A DNA stretch of 64,000 nt from an uncultured Dehalococcoidia bacterium (GTDB lineage: Bacteria > Chloroflexota > Dehalococcoidia > Bin125), in NCBI GenBank assembly GCA_958295515.1, contig CATQGW010000005.1:372001-436000 (forward strand), read 5' to 3'. The first letter of the stretch is position 1. Every line of letters begins with the position of its first letter. This document shows, in pieces, positions 17,592-25,987 of the stretch. The position numbers were made by a program, and so were the translations under genes. The notes beneath the pieces are model-generated. The model made no database searches, was not told where the DNA came from, and saw only the letters and a list, made by a program, of their open reading frames with translations.

Positions 17592-17597
17592 TAGAAT
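17592..17597 (+). promoter_or_regulatory. Candidate -10 box (TAGAAT) of a leaderless promoter
   Basis: TAGAAT ends 6 nt before the ATG at 17604 and no Shine-Dalgarno is present, matching the other leaderless candidates in this window. Confidence 0.5.
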
Positions 17598-17603
17598 CAG
17601 CCC

Positions 17604-18773
17604 ATGACCAATCCCGAGCAGCTGCGCGCGCTTCAGGACAAGACCGCCATCGTCGGTGTCGGAACGACTGAGTTCGCCGCGATCTACCGCGACCTTGACC
17701 CCGAACGCTCCGCCTACGACCTGGGCAGAATCGCCTTCCGCGAAGCTCTCGCCGACTCCGGACTGAAAAAGTCCGACATCGACGGCGTGATCGTTTCGCG
17801 CCTGCCCCACTACGGGCGAATGTGCGAGGTGCTGGGCATTCGCTACCCGCGCTTCGTCAACGTGCTGCCCGGCGAAGGGCGGCAGTCGGGCATCGCCCTG
17901 CAATATGCCGCGCTCGCCGTCGCCAACGGCATGGCCGACGCAGTGGCCTGCATCTACGGCAACAATGGACGCTCCACCGGCGCGCGCTACGGCGGCGAAG
18001 ACCGCGGCGCCTCCACTCAGGCGATGTTTGAAGCGCCCTTCGGGATGACCTCGCCGGGCGCCGTCACCTCGTTGATGTTCCGCCGCCACCAGTACCGCTA
18101 CGACACCCCTGTCGAAGCGCTCGGCCAGCTCGCGATCAGCAACCGACGCAACGCCGCGCTGAACCCCAACGCGGTGATGCAGCAGCCGATCGAAATGGAC
18201 GACTACCTCAACAGCCGCTACATCGCCGAGCCGCTGCGCCTCTTCGACTACTGCCTGATCAACGACGGCGGCGTCTGCTTCATCGTCACCTCCGCCGAGC
18301 GCGCCCGCGACCTGCCCAATCCGCCGGTGCTGATCCACGCCACAGCGCAGGCCGCCGATATCACCCCCGTCTACGTCGCCGACGATTTCTGGTATGAGCC
18401 GATGTCGCGGATCGCCGACGACCTCTTCGCCACTTCCGACGCGCAGCGCGAAGACCTCGCGTTCGCGCAGCTCTACGACAACTTCACACCCACGATGCTC
18501 TTCACGCTCGAAGGGATGGGCTTCTGCGAACAGGGCGAGGGCGGCGACTGGATTACGCCCGAGCGGATCGGTCTGCGCGGCGAGCTGCCGCTCAACACCG
18601 GCGGCGGGCACACCAGCGAGTCCTACATGCAGGGCTGGGCGCTGCACGTCGAAGCGGTGCGCCAGCTGCGCGGCGACTGCGGCGAGCGGCAGGTCGCCGA
18701 CGCGCAGTACGGCCTCTATGCCTGCGCCGCCCCGCTCGCCACCGGCCACATCCTCAAACGGGACGGCGCATAA
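17604..18773 (+). CDS. Thiolase-like protein lacking the nucleophilic Cys (SCP2/Ltp2 type)
   Basis: 389 aa with thiolase fold features: KTAIVGVGTTEF at the N-terminus, LADSGLKKSDIDGVIV, and the C-terminal NTGGGHTSES that carries the conserved His. The segment where thiolases have their acylated Cys reads NVLPGEGRQSGIALQYA (residues 86-102) with no Cys, so it cannot run the normal ping-pong Claisen reaction. Thiolase homologues of this type that pair with a DUF35 protein include Ltp2-type aldolases that cleave steroid side-chain CoA thioesters. With the DUF35 gene 2 bp downstream, a retro-aldol role on a CoA thioester is the best inference; the actual substrate is unknown. Confidence 0.82.
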   Translation: MTNPEQLRALQDKTAIVGVGTTEFAAIYRDLDPERSAYDLGRIAFREALADSGLKKSDIDGVIVSRLPHYGRMCEVLGIRYPRFVNVLPGEGRQSGIALQYAALAVANGMADAVACIYGNNGRSTGARYGGEDRGASTQAMFEAPFGMTSPGAVTSLMFRRHQYRYDTPVEALGQLAISNRRNAALNPNAVMQQPIEMDDYLNSRYIAEPLRLFDYCLINDGGVCFIVTSAERARDLPNPPVLIHATAQAADITPVYVADDFWYEPMSRIADDLFATSDAQREDLAFAQLYDNFTPTMLFTLEGMGFCEQGEGGDWITPERIGLRGELPLNTGGGHTSESYMQGWALHVEAVRQLRGDCGERQVADAQYGLYACAAPLATGHILKRDGA

Positions 18774-18775
18774 CC

Positions 18776-19195
18776 ATGACCGACGCCACCGCACAGAAAC
18801 CGCTGCCGCCGATCACACGGCTGACCAAGCCCTTCTGGGACGGCTGCCGCGAGGGGGAGCTGCGCATCCAATTCTGCAATATCTGCGACCGCCCCTGGTT
18901 CCCGCCGGCCGACAACTGCCCGCGCTGCCTGATGGACGACTGGGAATGGCGAACCGTCAGCGGACACGGAACGGTCTGGTCCTGGATCCAGATGCACCAG
19001 CGCTACTTCCCCGGTTGGGAGCCCGACGAGTATCCGATCACGATCGCGCTGATCCAGCTCGAAGAGGGTCCCTACATCTACTCCAACCTCGTCAACATCC
19101 CCGCCGAAGAGATCCGCTGCGACCTCGCCGTTGAAGTCACCTTCCACAAAGCCACGGACGCGGTCACCCTCCCCTTCTTCCAACCGCGTCGGTGA
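18776..19195 (+). CDS. OB-fold/zinc-ribbon protein (DUF35)
   Basis: 139 aa. An N-terminal helix (PFWDGCREGELRIQFC) leads into a zinc ribbon with Cys34, Cys37, Cys48 and Cys51 (CNICDR...CPRC), followed by an OB-fold beginning GHGTVWSWIQMHQ. DUF35 proteins bind acyl-CoA and form obligate complexes with thiolase-like enzymes such as Ltp2-ChsH2 or archaeal HMG-CoA synthase/thiolase. Its start lies 2 bp after the thiolase-like gene stop, so the two subunits are almost certainly co-translated and work as one complex. Confidence 0.9.
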   Translation: MTDATAQKPLPPITRLTKPFWDGCREGELRIQFCNICDRPWFPPADNCPRCLMDDWEWRTVSGHGTVWSWIQMHQRYFPGWEPDEYPITIALIQLEEGPYIYSNLVNIPAEEIRCDLAVEVTFHKATDAVTLPFFQPRR

Positions 19196-19268
19196 AGATT
19201 GCCTCCCTGAACGGTGGAGAGCGCATCGTCCCAGGCAACAGCTTCAAAGCTCAAGAGGGTGGAGACAG

Positions 19269-19772
19269 ATGCAAATGATGGATGCCGGATGGCCAGCGCG
19301 AGATTTCTCGCCCGAAGCGCGCGACTACCTGCTCACCGAGGTGAGGCAGCGCATCCAGGAGCAACTTGCGCGCATCTCGATGCAAGACATCAAGACGGCG
19401 ACGATCTTCACCGTCAGCGTTCTACTGATCTCGGCCAGCGGTCTCATCGGCGACATACGACTCTTTGCCTCAGTGTCGGGAAGCCTGGTCGGACTCGCGC
19501 TCGCGGCGTCGTTGCTGACGTGGGTGTTCGCGTGGCTCGCATATCGGGCACGAGAAATCGCGACGGGCGTAGATGTGCCGACGCTGGCAAGGCACTACGC
19601 CGGCTCGTCAGCCAACGACATTAAAGACACAGTTCTCGCCACGCTGACGATCGGGTTTGAGAAGAACGCAGCAGTGATTCACACCAAAGAACGATGGCTG
19701 CGTTACGCGGTCAACGCCGCGGGTTGCCAAGTGCTGCTGTTGTTTGCCGTCATTATCAGCCGGTCGGTCTGA
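19269..19772 (+). CDS. Three-helix membrane protein, unknown
   Basis: 167 aa from an ATG preceded by GGTGGAGA (19258-19265). The N-terminal ~45 residues are soluble and helical (EARDYLLTEVRQRIQEQL), then two hydrophobic helices follow (about 47-62 and 67-90), a soluble segment of 55 residues (GVDVPTLARHY...NDIKDTVLATLTIGFEKN) and a last helix at the C-terminus. I do not recognise the family. The layout, a small cytosolic domain between TM hairpins, resembles membrane effectors of some signalling or defence systems, but no sensor gene is adjacent. It follows the DUF35 gene by 73 bp and differs from its neighbours in lower GC. Confidence 0.6.
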   Translation: MQMMDAGWPARDFSPEARDYLLTEVRQRIQEQLARISMQDIKTATIFTVSVLLISASGLIGDIRLFASVSGSLVGLALAASLLTWVFAWLAYRAREIATGVDVPTLARHYAGSSANDIKDTVLATLTIGFEKNAAVIHTKERWLRYAVNAAGCQVLLLFAVIISRSV

Positions 19773-20107
19773 GCGAACGGCAACTGCTCAGGCTCCCGGC
19801 TTCTCGATGCTCAGAGGGAGCGGGCGAGGGCGCGGCGGGGAAGATTCCTTCGCTTCGGGCGCGGCTCCCGTCGTGTGTTGCTTGTCTGATTCCTTGCTCG
19901 ACGGCATGGCTGCCTCTTTTCGCTGTCATCGTCGTGCGTTCGATCTGATATCGCCGCGCTATGCGCCGCGGGTTTCGAAGGTGCGCGGCAACGGCCTCGC
20001 CTGAGGGACCGACGCCGACTTCGCGCCCTTGCCCTGCTCGCCCTTCGGCTTCTTGTCCGGCTCGTTCGATGATGGCATCGAGCTGCTCCTGACCTCGTAA
20101 GCAGTGC
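19773..20107. other. Intergenic stretch with one possible small ORF
   Basis: Convergent space between the membrane protein and a minus-strand CoA-transferase. Besides the 39-codon minus-strand ORF at 19959-20078, I see no gene, repeat of the dispersed family or clear terminator in it. Confidence 0.4.
19959..20078 (-). CDS. Possible small basic protein (39 aa)
   Basis: MPSSNEPDKKPKGEQGKGAK leads a Lys/Pro/Gly-rich, probably disordered 39-aa peptide ending FETRGA. The ATG is preceded on the minus strand by AGGAG at about 8 nt, a proper ribosome site, and the codons are ordinary for this genome. It starts 30 bp after the stop of the CoA-transferase gene and could be co-transcribed with it. Length and composition give no function; it may be spurious. 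Confidence 0.4.
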   Translation of the reverse strand: MPSSNEPDKKPKGEQGKGAKSASVPQARPLPRTFETRGA

Positions 20108-21256
20108 CTACAGTGTAGCCCGCGCTTGCTGCTCCAGCTCCGCCAGCACTTCTGCGGTGTGCTCGCCCAGCGTGGGCGCGGGGCGGCGAATTCCGGTTGG
20201 CGTCCCATCGAAATCCCAGGGCGGCGCGACTTGGCGCACGCCATCCACCTCCACAATCGCATCCACCGCGGCGACCTGCGGATCCGCCGCGAGCCGTGCG
20301 TAATCGTGCATCGGGAATGCCCAGCCGCCGCAGCGCTCGACTTTTTCGATCACCTCCGCGGCGCTCCACGCCGCGAAGCCCTGTTCCCAGAGGTGCTTCA
20401 GCTCGTGCGCGTAGCGCCCTGCGCCGCCCGCGCCGTCGCGCTTCAGCGCCTCGAACTGCGCGTCATCCCGCACCCAGCCCATCTCCAGCTCGTCGATCAG
20501 CCGCTCGACGCCCGCGTCGCCCATCCGCGCCAGCGAGAAGTAGATCGGCAGATCGGCGCACTGGTAGCCGTGATCGGGCGGTTTCTCATACGAATCGAGA
20601 TGAAAGCCCCACCACTCGTCGGGATTGGAGAGCGCCACCCACAATGTCGAGCGCATCGCCAGCAGGCTGCCGAACAGCGACACCTCCAGCCGCTGGCCGC
20701 TGCGCCCGCTCACATCGCGCGCGTAGAGCGCGGCGCAGATGCCCTGGATTGCGTAGTTCGCCGCATACATCGAGCCGGCGTCCGTGCCCAAGCGCACCGG
20801 CGGTTCGCCCGGACTGCCCAGCGACAGCGTCGCCTCGCCGGCCAGCTGCGCCGCCAACTCCGACGTTTCGCGCTCCGCCCACGGTCCGCGCGGACCCCAG
20901 CCCGACAGCGCGCAGTAGACCAGCTGCTCCGCGCCCAGCGCGTCCCATGACAACTCGGGCAGCAGACCGACCTTGTCGACCACCGCGACATCGGCTTGCC
21001 GCAGCAGTTGGCTCGCGGCATTGAGATCGCTGTCGTCCGCGAAATCCAGGATGATGCCGCGCTTGCTTCGATTGAGCGCCTTCCAGACAACGGAGTCTCC
21101 ACCCAATGCCGGCGCCCAACCGCGCGAGCGGTCCCCGCTCGGCGGCTCGATCTTCACCACATCTGCGCCCGCGTCGCCCAGCGACATCGCCGTGTACGGG
21201 CCAGCTACGCCCTCGGCAATTTCAACGACGCGGTAGCCGTCCAGCGGTCCTGGCAT
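20108..21256 (-). CDS. CaiB/BaiF family III CoA-transferase (1)
   Basis: 382 aa. The N-terminus LDGYRVVEIAEGVAGPYTAM and GDAGADVVKIEPPSGD are the family III CoA-binding signature, NRSKRGIILDF the next conserved strand, and RLGTDAGSMYAANYA carries the Asp expected to form the acyl anhydride. The C-terminus ends with the conserved APTLGEHTAEVL. These enzymes move CoA between carboxylic acids without releasing intermediates. The substrate is unknown. It is 8 bp downstream of a second CaiB gene (minus-strand order), so the two may form a heteromer or act in succession. Confidence 0.9.
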   Translation of the reverse strand: MPGPLDGYRVVEIAEGVAGPYTAMSLGDAGADVVKIEPPSGDRSRGWAPALGGDSVVWKALNRSKRGIILDFADDSDLNAASQLLRQADVAVVDKVGLLPELSWDALGAEQLVYCALSGWGPRGPWAERETSELAAQLAGEATLSLGSPGEPPVRLGTDAGSMYAANYAIQGICAALYARDVSGRSGQRLEVSLFGSLLAMRSTLWVALSNPDEWWGFHLDSYEKPPDHGYQCADLPIYFSLARMGDAGVERLIDELEMGWVRDDAQFEALKRDGAGGAGRYAHELKHLWEQGFAAWSAAEVIEKVERCGGWAFPMHDYARLAADPQVAAVDAIVEVDGVRQVAPPWDFDGTPTGIRRPAPTLGEHTAEVLAELEQQARATL

Positions 21257-21264
21257 GCGCGGCC

Positions 21265-22467
21265 TCAGTCCGCTGCCGCCGGCAGCGCTGCCGCGCGGGA
21301 CCCCAGTTCGTCGAGAATCTCGCCCGTGTGCTCGCCCGGCAGCGGTGTGCCGAACCAGCGCGCCGAGGTGCGCTCCAGCGTCCAGGGCGGTCCGCCGGTC
21401 TGCACCCGCCCCCAGCCCGAGGTCAGCACCTCGCGGATGTAGCCGTTCTCCAGCACCTGCGCGTGCTCGCGCAGCACATCCCAGGTCAGCGGGTAGCCGC
21501 AGGGCACGCCCGCATCGCCGAGACGCAGCAGCCAGTAATCGCGCGGCAGCTGCGCGAACGCCTGCTCCAACAGCGCGGCGAGCGCGTCTCGATGCCGCAC
21601 CCGCTCGCGATTTACAGCGAATCGCGCGTCCTCTGCCAACCGCGGCAAGCCCACCGTCTCCGACGCCTCAAGCGCCCCGGCCAGCCGCCGCCACTCAGCC
21701 TCGCTGGTCGCCGAGACGCCGATCCAGCGCCCGTCGCGGCAGCGAAACGCCTGATCGGGCGCAGCCGCGAAGCCCGCCGATCCGAGCGGCTCGTGCAGCT
21801 CGCCGGTCGCCAGATGTTCCGCGATTCGCGCGCTCTGCAGCGCCATCCCCGCGCGCAGCATCCCTACATGAATTCGCTGTCCTTCGCCGCTCCGATGCCG
21901 CGCCAGCAGACCCATCAGCACCGCCTGTGCCGCGACATTCCCGGTCGTCGCGTCCATCTGCGTGAAGTGGCGGTACACCTCCGGCCGGCCGCCGCGCGCG
22001 CCGTTGGTGGACCAGAAGCCGGTGAAATACTGGCACTGCACATCCGCGCCCGGACGATCCCGCATCGGTCCCACTTCACCCCAGCCGGTGATCGTCGTGT
22101 AGACGATGCGCGGATTCGCCGCGCGCACCTGCTCGTAGCCCATCCCCAACCGCTCCGCCGCGCCCGGCCGCATATTGACCAGCAGCGCATCGCAGGTCTC
22201 CAGCAGCTGATACGCCGTCTCTCGATCCGCCTCCGACTTGAGGTCCAGAAACAGCCCGCGCTTGTTCATGTTCCAGGTGATGTAGCCGATCGACGTGCCG
22301 TCAATCGCGGGCGGCACGCCCGCCCCCAGGGTGCGCGGATCGACGCCCGGCTGCTCGATGTGGATCACATCCGCGCCCAGCGCGCCCAGCTGCATCGACG
22401 CCCACGGCCCCACCATCCACAGCGTCATATCGAACACGCGCACGCCGTCCAGCGGTCCCGCAGCCAT
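21265..22467 (-). CDS. CaiB/BaiF family III CoA-transferase (2)
   Basis: 400 aa with GPLDGVRVFDMTLWMVGPWA, GALGADVIHIEQPG, NMNKRGLFLDLKSEADR and the catalytic Asp segment HFTQMDATTGN, where the Asp is followed by the expected Thr-Gly. The end has TPLPGEHTGEILDELG. It is quite diverged from its neighbour at 20108, so the pair is not a recent duplication; tandem unequal CaiB genes often encode the two subunits of one CoA-transferase. It is first in this small minus-strand operon. Substrate unknown. Confidence 0.9.
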   Translation of the reverse strand: MAAGPLDGVRVFDMTLWMVGPWASMQLGALGADVIHIEQPGVDPRTLGAGVPPAIDGTSIGYITWNMNKRGLFLDLKSEADRETAYQLLETCDALLVNMRPGAAERLGMGYEQVRAANPRIVYTTITGWGEVGPMRDRPGADVQCQYFTGFWSTNGARGGRPEVYRHFTQMDATTGNVAAQAVLMGLLARHRSGEGQRIHVGMLRAGMALQSARIAEHLATGELHEPLGSAGFAAAPDQAFRCRDGRWIGVSATSEAEWRRLAGALEASETVGLPRLAEDARFAVNRERVRHRDALAALLEQAFAQLPRDYWLLRLGDAGVPCGYPLTWDVLREHAQVLENGYIREVLTSGWGRVQTGGPPWTLERTSARWFGTPLPGEHTGEILDELGSRAAALPAAAD

Positions 22468-22509
22468 CGCGCACTCCCGCCTACTCGGCCTGCGCGCAAC
22501 ATACCCAAC

Positions 22510-22830
22510 TCAGCCGCCGCCGCGTTGGGCTTTGAGCATGAAGCGGTCGAAGACGGCATCGACGGTGGGCTGGTCGGCGGCGGAGAAGGTGAAGAAATGC
22601 TCGTCGATGGTGGTGGCGAGGCGGGGGTGGAAGGGGCGGCTTTCGGTGCGCCAGACGACGCGCCAGCCATCGCCGCGCATTGCGCCGTCGGGCCGCACCA
22701 CGCCGTCGGGATCGGCCGCTCCCGGGTCGCCGGGCTCGTCGGCGACAGCGCCCAGTGCTTCGAGGTACTCGCGCAGCCGCCAGATCGGCACCCCTCGCAA
22801 AGTCACGCTGCGAACGCTCGGTGGCGGCAT
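22510..22830 (-). CDS. Small protein, DUF1952-like (MoaD-related C-terminal domain)
   Basis: 106 aa: SVTLRGVPIWRLREYLEALG at the start, GDGWRVVWRTE in the middle and FMLKAQRGGG at the end. The pattern LRGVPxxxLREYLExLG with a C-terminal RGGG resembles DUF1952, the small domain found next to MoaD-like proteins in Thermus; I recall this from family descriptions and hold it with moderate confidence. Its function is unknown. It lies divergently from the peptide-binding-protein gene with a 123-bp shared upstream region. Confidence 0.55.
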   Translation of the reverse strand: MPPPSVRSVTLRGVPIWRLREYLEALGAVADEPGDPGAADPDGVVRPDGAMRGDGWRVVWRTESRPFHPRLATTIDEHFFTFSAADQPTVDAVFDRFMLKAQRGGG

Positions 22831-22953
22831 TGGGGCAGGGTAGGCCGAGACCGCGGTCGTCCGATCCAATCGCCACAATGACGGGCGGATCGGGTACTCT
22901 GTATCCTCCGCGACACTGTAGAGGTGGTGCGCGGCAGGCTCGAGGAGGGACCA

Positions 22954-24936
22954 ATGAGCGAGCGAACCTACTGGCAACGAATGAGGCGGCGGCAAATGAG
23001 CCGGCGCAGCCTGCTCTCGGCAAGCGCGCGCGCCGGCGTGGGCGCGGCCGGCCTGGCCCTGGTCGGCTGCGGGGACGACGATGACGACGACGCTCCCGCG
23101 GTGACGACGACCCAGCAGGCGCAGCAGCAGGAGCAACAGGCAGCGCAGCAAGCCGCCGATGTCGAGCAGCAGCAGCAACAGGCGGCGGCACAGCAGCAAG
23201 CCCAACAGCAGGCGATGCAGCAGCAAGCCGCCCAGCAGCAGCAAGCCCAACAGCAGGCGGCTCGACAGCAGGCGATGGTCGGTGAGAAGCGGTACGGCGG
23301 CTCGATCATCGAGCAGTCGGCCAACGTCTACGAGACCTGGGATCCGCAGCGCACCGTCGCCAGCCCCGTCCTGCAGGTGTTGGCTCGCGTCCAATCGAAG
23401 CTGCTGCGCTTCGAGAACCCCAACTCCGGTGAGCTGACGAGCGACCTGGCGGAGAGCTGGGAAACGCCCGATGCGACCACGATCGTGCTGCACCTGGACC
23501 CGGGCATCACCTGGCACAACTCCGGCCCGGGCGCGAGCAACCCGGCCGCCGCGGCCGGCCGCGCCTTCACGACCGAAGATGTTGCCTGGAACATCAACCG
23601 CCAGCGCAACAAGACGCTGGCCGACGGGACGGAAACCGGCGATTTCGGACGCAGCGCCTACTGGGGCGGGCTGGACCAGATCGACCAGGCGGACGGGAGC
23701 GTGACGCTCACGCTTTCAGAGCCCGACGCCACCTACCTACAGGGGCTGGCCAACGAGTTCAACCTCTTCAACCAGCCCGAGCTTGTCTCCGCCAACGAGG
23801 ATCGCCACACGGAGATTGACCCGGCGCGGGTGATTGGCACCGGTCCGTTCATCCTGACCCGCTGGGATCCGGGCGAGGGCATCTCGGCGGTCCGCAACCC
23901 CGACTTCTTCGGATTGCCGGAGCTCCCGCACCTCGACTCCTACGTCTGGGTGCAGTCGTTCCAGGATCCGAATGCCTATCGGATCGCGTTCGAGCAGAAG
24001 CAGGTCGACTCGATGACCGACCCGGACCCGAACACGATCCTGGCGATTCACGACGATCGACAGGACGAGACGTACCTGACCTACCAGGGCGTGGCGAACA
24101 CGGTGGCGATCTTCACGCCGTCGAACAAGCCGCCCTGGAACGACCTGCGCCTGACCCGCGCGATCGACCTGGCTGTCAACCGGCGCCAGCTGATCCAGCA
24201 GCTGCACAACGGCTTCGGCAAGGTCTCGGGGCCGGTCTCCTGGATGCAGGACGCCTGGGCGATCCCGCAGGCGGATCTGGAGACGATTCCGGGATATCGG
24301 ATCGACAAGGACGCGGACGTCGAGGAGGCGCGGGCGCTCTGGAACGCCGCGGGCGGGCCCGAGTTGGGCCAGATCGACTGGGTCACCTCGGAGCTCTGGG
24401 CGTCGCGCGCGGCCTGGTCGGCCACGCCGGGCATCATCGCGGAGATGTTCAACCGCGCCTTCGACACGGACCAGTTCAACGGGATCACCAAGCCGTACCT
24501 GGAGGTCATCCCCAGCTGGCTGGCGCACGATTTCGACCCGTTCTTCAGCTGGATCCCGAACATCGAGATTCCGGATGCGCGGGCGGACATGATCGGCGCT
24601 TTCACGACGGGCGCGGGCTCGAACTACTGGGACATTTCCGACCCGTACATCGATGAGACGCTGCTCGCGGCGAAGCAGGAGCTCGACTACGAGACGGCCC
24701 TGCAGATGGTCCGGAGGGTGCAGGACTACGTGATGGAGCGTGGGCAGTTCGGACGCTCGATCTGCTACAACTACATCTTCCCGGCGATCCGCTTCAACTA
24801 CAACCACCCGCAGCTGTCGAGCCCGGAGGAAGGCTGGAACTTCCTGGACACGAGCCTGCAGGCGCTCGAGCAGTGGATCGACCCCGACGACCCGTCGATT
24901 GAGGGCCGCAACCCGCCGCCTCCCACGCCGCTCTGA
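22954..24936 (+). CDS. Peptide ABC transporter substrate-binding lipoprotein (Tat, Gln-rich linker)
   Basis: 660 aa from an ATG preceded by GAGGAGGGA. A twin-arginine motif (MSRRSLL, residues 15-21), a hydrophobic core and the lipobox LVGC (Cys39) mark a Tat-exported lipoprotein. Residues 41-46 are six Asp, then residues 54-108 are an almost pure Gln/Ala linker with about 35 Gln. The rest is an SBP_bac_5 (DppA/OppA) domain: YETWDPQRTV, LRFENPNSGELTSDLAESW, FTTEDVAWNINRQ. It would deliver peptides or similar solutes to the permeases just downstream. The ATPase genes are not in the window. The related fossil at 61976-62086 shows that this signal-peptide type was once present elsewhere. Confidence 0.92.
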   Translation: MSERTYWQRMRRRQMSRRSLLSASARAGVGAAGLALVGCGDDDDDDAPAVTTTQQAQQQEQQAAQQAADVEQQQQQAAAQQQAQQQAMQQQAAQQQQAQQQAARQQAMVGEKRYGGSIIEQSANVYETWDPQRTVASPVLQVLARVQSKLLRFENPNSGELTSDLAESWETPDATTIVLHLDPGITWHNSGPGASNPAAAAGRAFTTEDVAWNINRQRNKTLADGTETGDFGRSAYWGGLDQIDQADGSVTLTLSEPDATYLQGLANEFNLFNQPELVSANEDRHTEIDPARVIGTGPFILTRWDPGEGISAVRNPDFFGLPELPHLDSYVWVQSFQDPNAYRIAFEQKQVDSMTDPDPNTILAIHDDRQDETYLTYQGVANTVAIFTPSNKPPWNDLRLTRAIDLAVNRRQLIQQLHNGFGKVSGPVSWMQDAWAIPQADLETIPGYRIDKDADVEEARALWNAAGGPELGQIDWVTSELWASRAAWSATPGIIAEMFNRAFDTDQFNGITKPYLEVIPSWLAHDFDPFFSWIPNIEIPDARADMIGAFTTGAGSNYWDISDPYIDETLLAAKQELDYETALQMVRRVQDYVMERGQFGRSICYNYIFPAIRFNYNHPQLSSPEEGWNFLDTSLQALEQWIDPDDPSIEGRNPPPPTPL

Positions 24937-24956
24937 TTCGGCGTCAGCGCGGCCTG

Positions 24957-24984
24957 CCCGCCGACGCTGTGAGGCGTCGGCGGG
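24957..24984 (+). terminator. Intercistronic hairpin between binding protein and permease
   Basis: An 11-bp perfect stem (24957-24967 with 24974-24984) around a TGTGAG loop lies 20 bp after the binding-protein stop and has no T-run. Such hairpins commonly stabilise the upstream mRNA or attenuate readthrough, giving more binding protein than permease. Confidence 0.55.
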
Positions 24985-25008
24985 TGGGCTTTCGCGAGGG
25001 AAGAGGCG

Positions 25009-25968
25009 ATGCAGCAGTACATCCTCCGCAGGCTGATCGGCGCGGTCTTCGTCATCTTCCTGACGGGAACGTTCATGTTCTTCATGCTGCGGCTGCTGCC
25101 GGGGGATCCGGCGGCGGCCTCGCTGGGACTTGACGCCGGCTCGATCTCGCCCGAGGCGCTGGAAGCGCGCAACGCCGAGCTGGGCCTTGATCAACCGGCG
25201 TACCAGCAGTACGCGAACTGGCTGTGGGACACGGTCCGCCTCGACCTGGGCAGCCCGTTCTCCAAGCGGGGCGTGACCGTCTGGTACGAGATCGGACGCT
25301 CGCTGCCCTACTCGATCGAGCTGAGCATCCTGATTATGATCGTCGGCTTCTCGGTGGCGATCCCGATCGGCCTGCTGAGCGCGATCTATCAAGATCGCTG
25401 GGTGGACTACGTGCTTCGCACCCTGGCGATTCTCGCGCTTGCGGCGCCGGTGTTCTGGACCGCTGCGATCGCCACGCTCGCCGTCCTGCAATGGGAGCTC
25501 TTCACGATCGACGTGATCGCGCAGCCGCACTTTTGGGAGGACCCCGGCGCGGCGTTCACCTGGTACCTGGTGCCGATGTTCGCCGGCGGCTTCGCGGGCA
25601 CCGCGGCGACCATGCGCCTGCTGCGCTCGCAGATGCTGGAGGTCTTGCGGCAGGACTACGTTCGCACGGCGCGCGCGAAAGGCCTGCGCGAGAGCCTGGT
25701 GATCACGCGCCACGCCCTGCGTAACGCGCTGGTGCCGGTGCTCACCGTGATGGGCGTGACGCTGGCGACGATCATCGGCTCGCAGGTGATCCTCGAGAAC
25801 ATGTTCAACATCCCCGGCATCGGCAACAAGATCATCTCCGCGTTCTTCGGGCGGGACTATCCCGTGGTTCAGGCCCTGGTGCTGCTGATCGCGGTGTTCG
25901 TCGTCGTGACCAATTTTGTGGTTGACATCCTCTACGGGATTATCGACCCGCGCATCCGCTTCTCCTAA
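25009..25968 (+). CDS. Peptide ABC transporter permease (DppB-type)
   Basis: 319 aa with about six membrane helices. It starts QQYILRRLIGAVFVIFLTGT, with the DppB N-terminal helix and the external segment FFMLRLLPGDPAAASLG. The EAA loop contacting the ATPase reads YVRTARAKGLRESLVITRHA, and the C-terminal helices end FVVDILYGIIDPRIRFS. It forms one half of the channel together with the DppC-type gene 19 bp downstream. ATG preceded by GGGAAGAGG. Confidence 0.92.
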   Translation: MQQYILRRLIGAVFVIFLTGTFMFFMLRLLPGDPAAASLGLDAGSISPEALEARNAELGLDQPAYQQYANWLWDTVRLDLGSPFSKRGVTVWYEIGRSLPYSIELSILIMIVGFSVAIPIGLLSAIYQDRWVDYVLRTLAILALAAPVFWTAAIATLAVLQWELFTIDVIAQPHFWEDPGAAFTWYLVPMFAGGFAGTAATMRLLRSQMLEVLRQDYVRTARAKGLRESLVITRHALRNALVPVLTVMGVTLATIIGSQVILENMFNIPGIGNKIISAFFGRDYPVVQALVLLIAVFVVVTNFVVDILYGIIDPRIRFS

Positions 25969-25987
25969 GCCGCTTTCGGAGTCCGCC

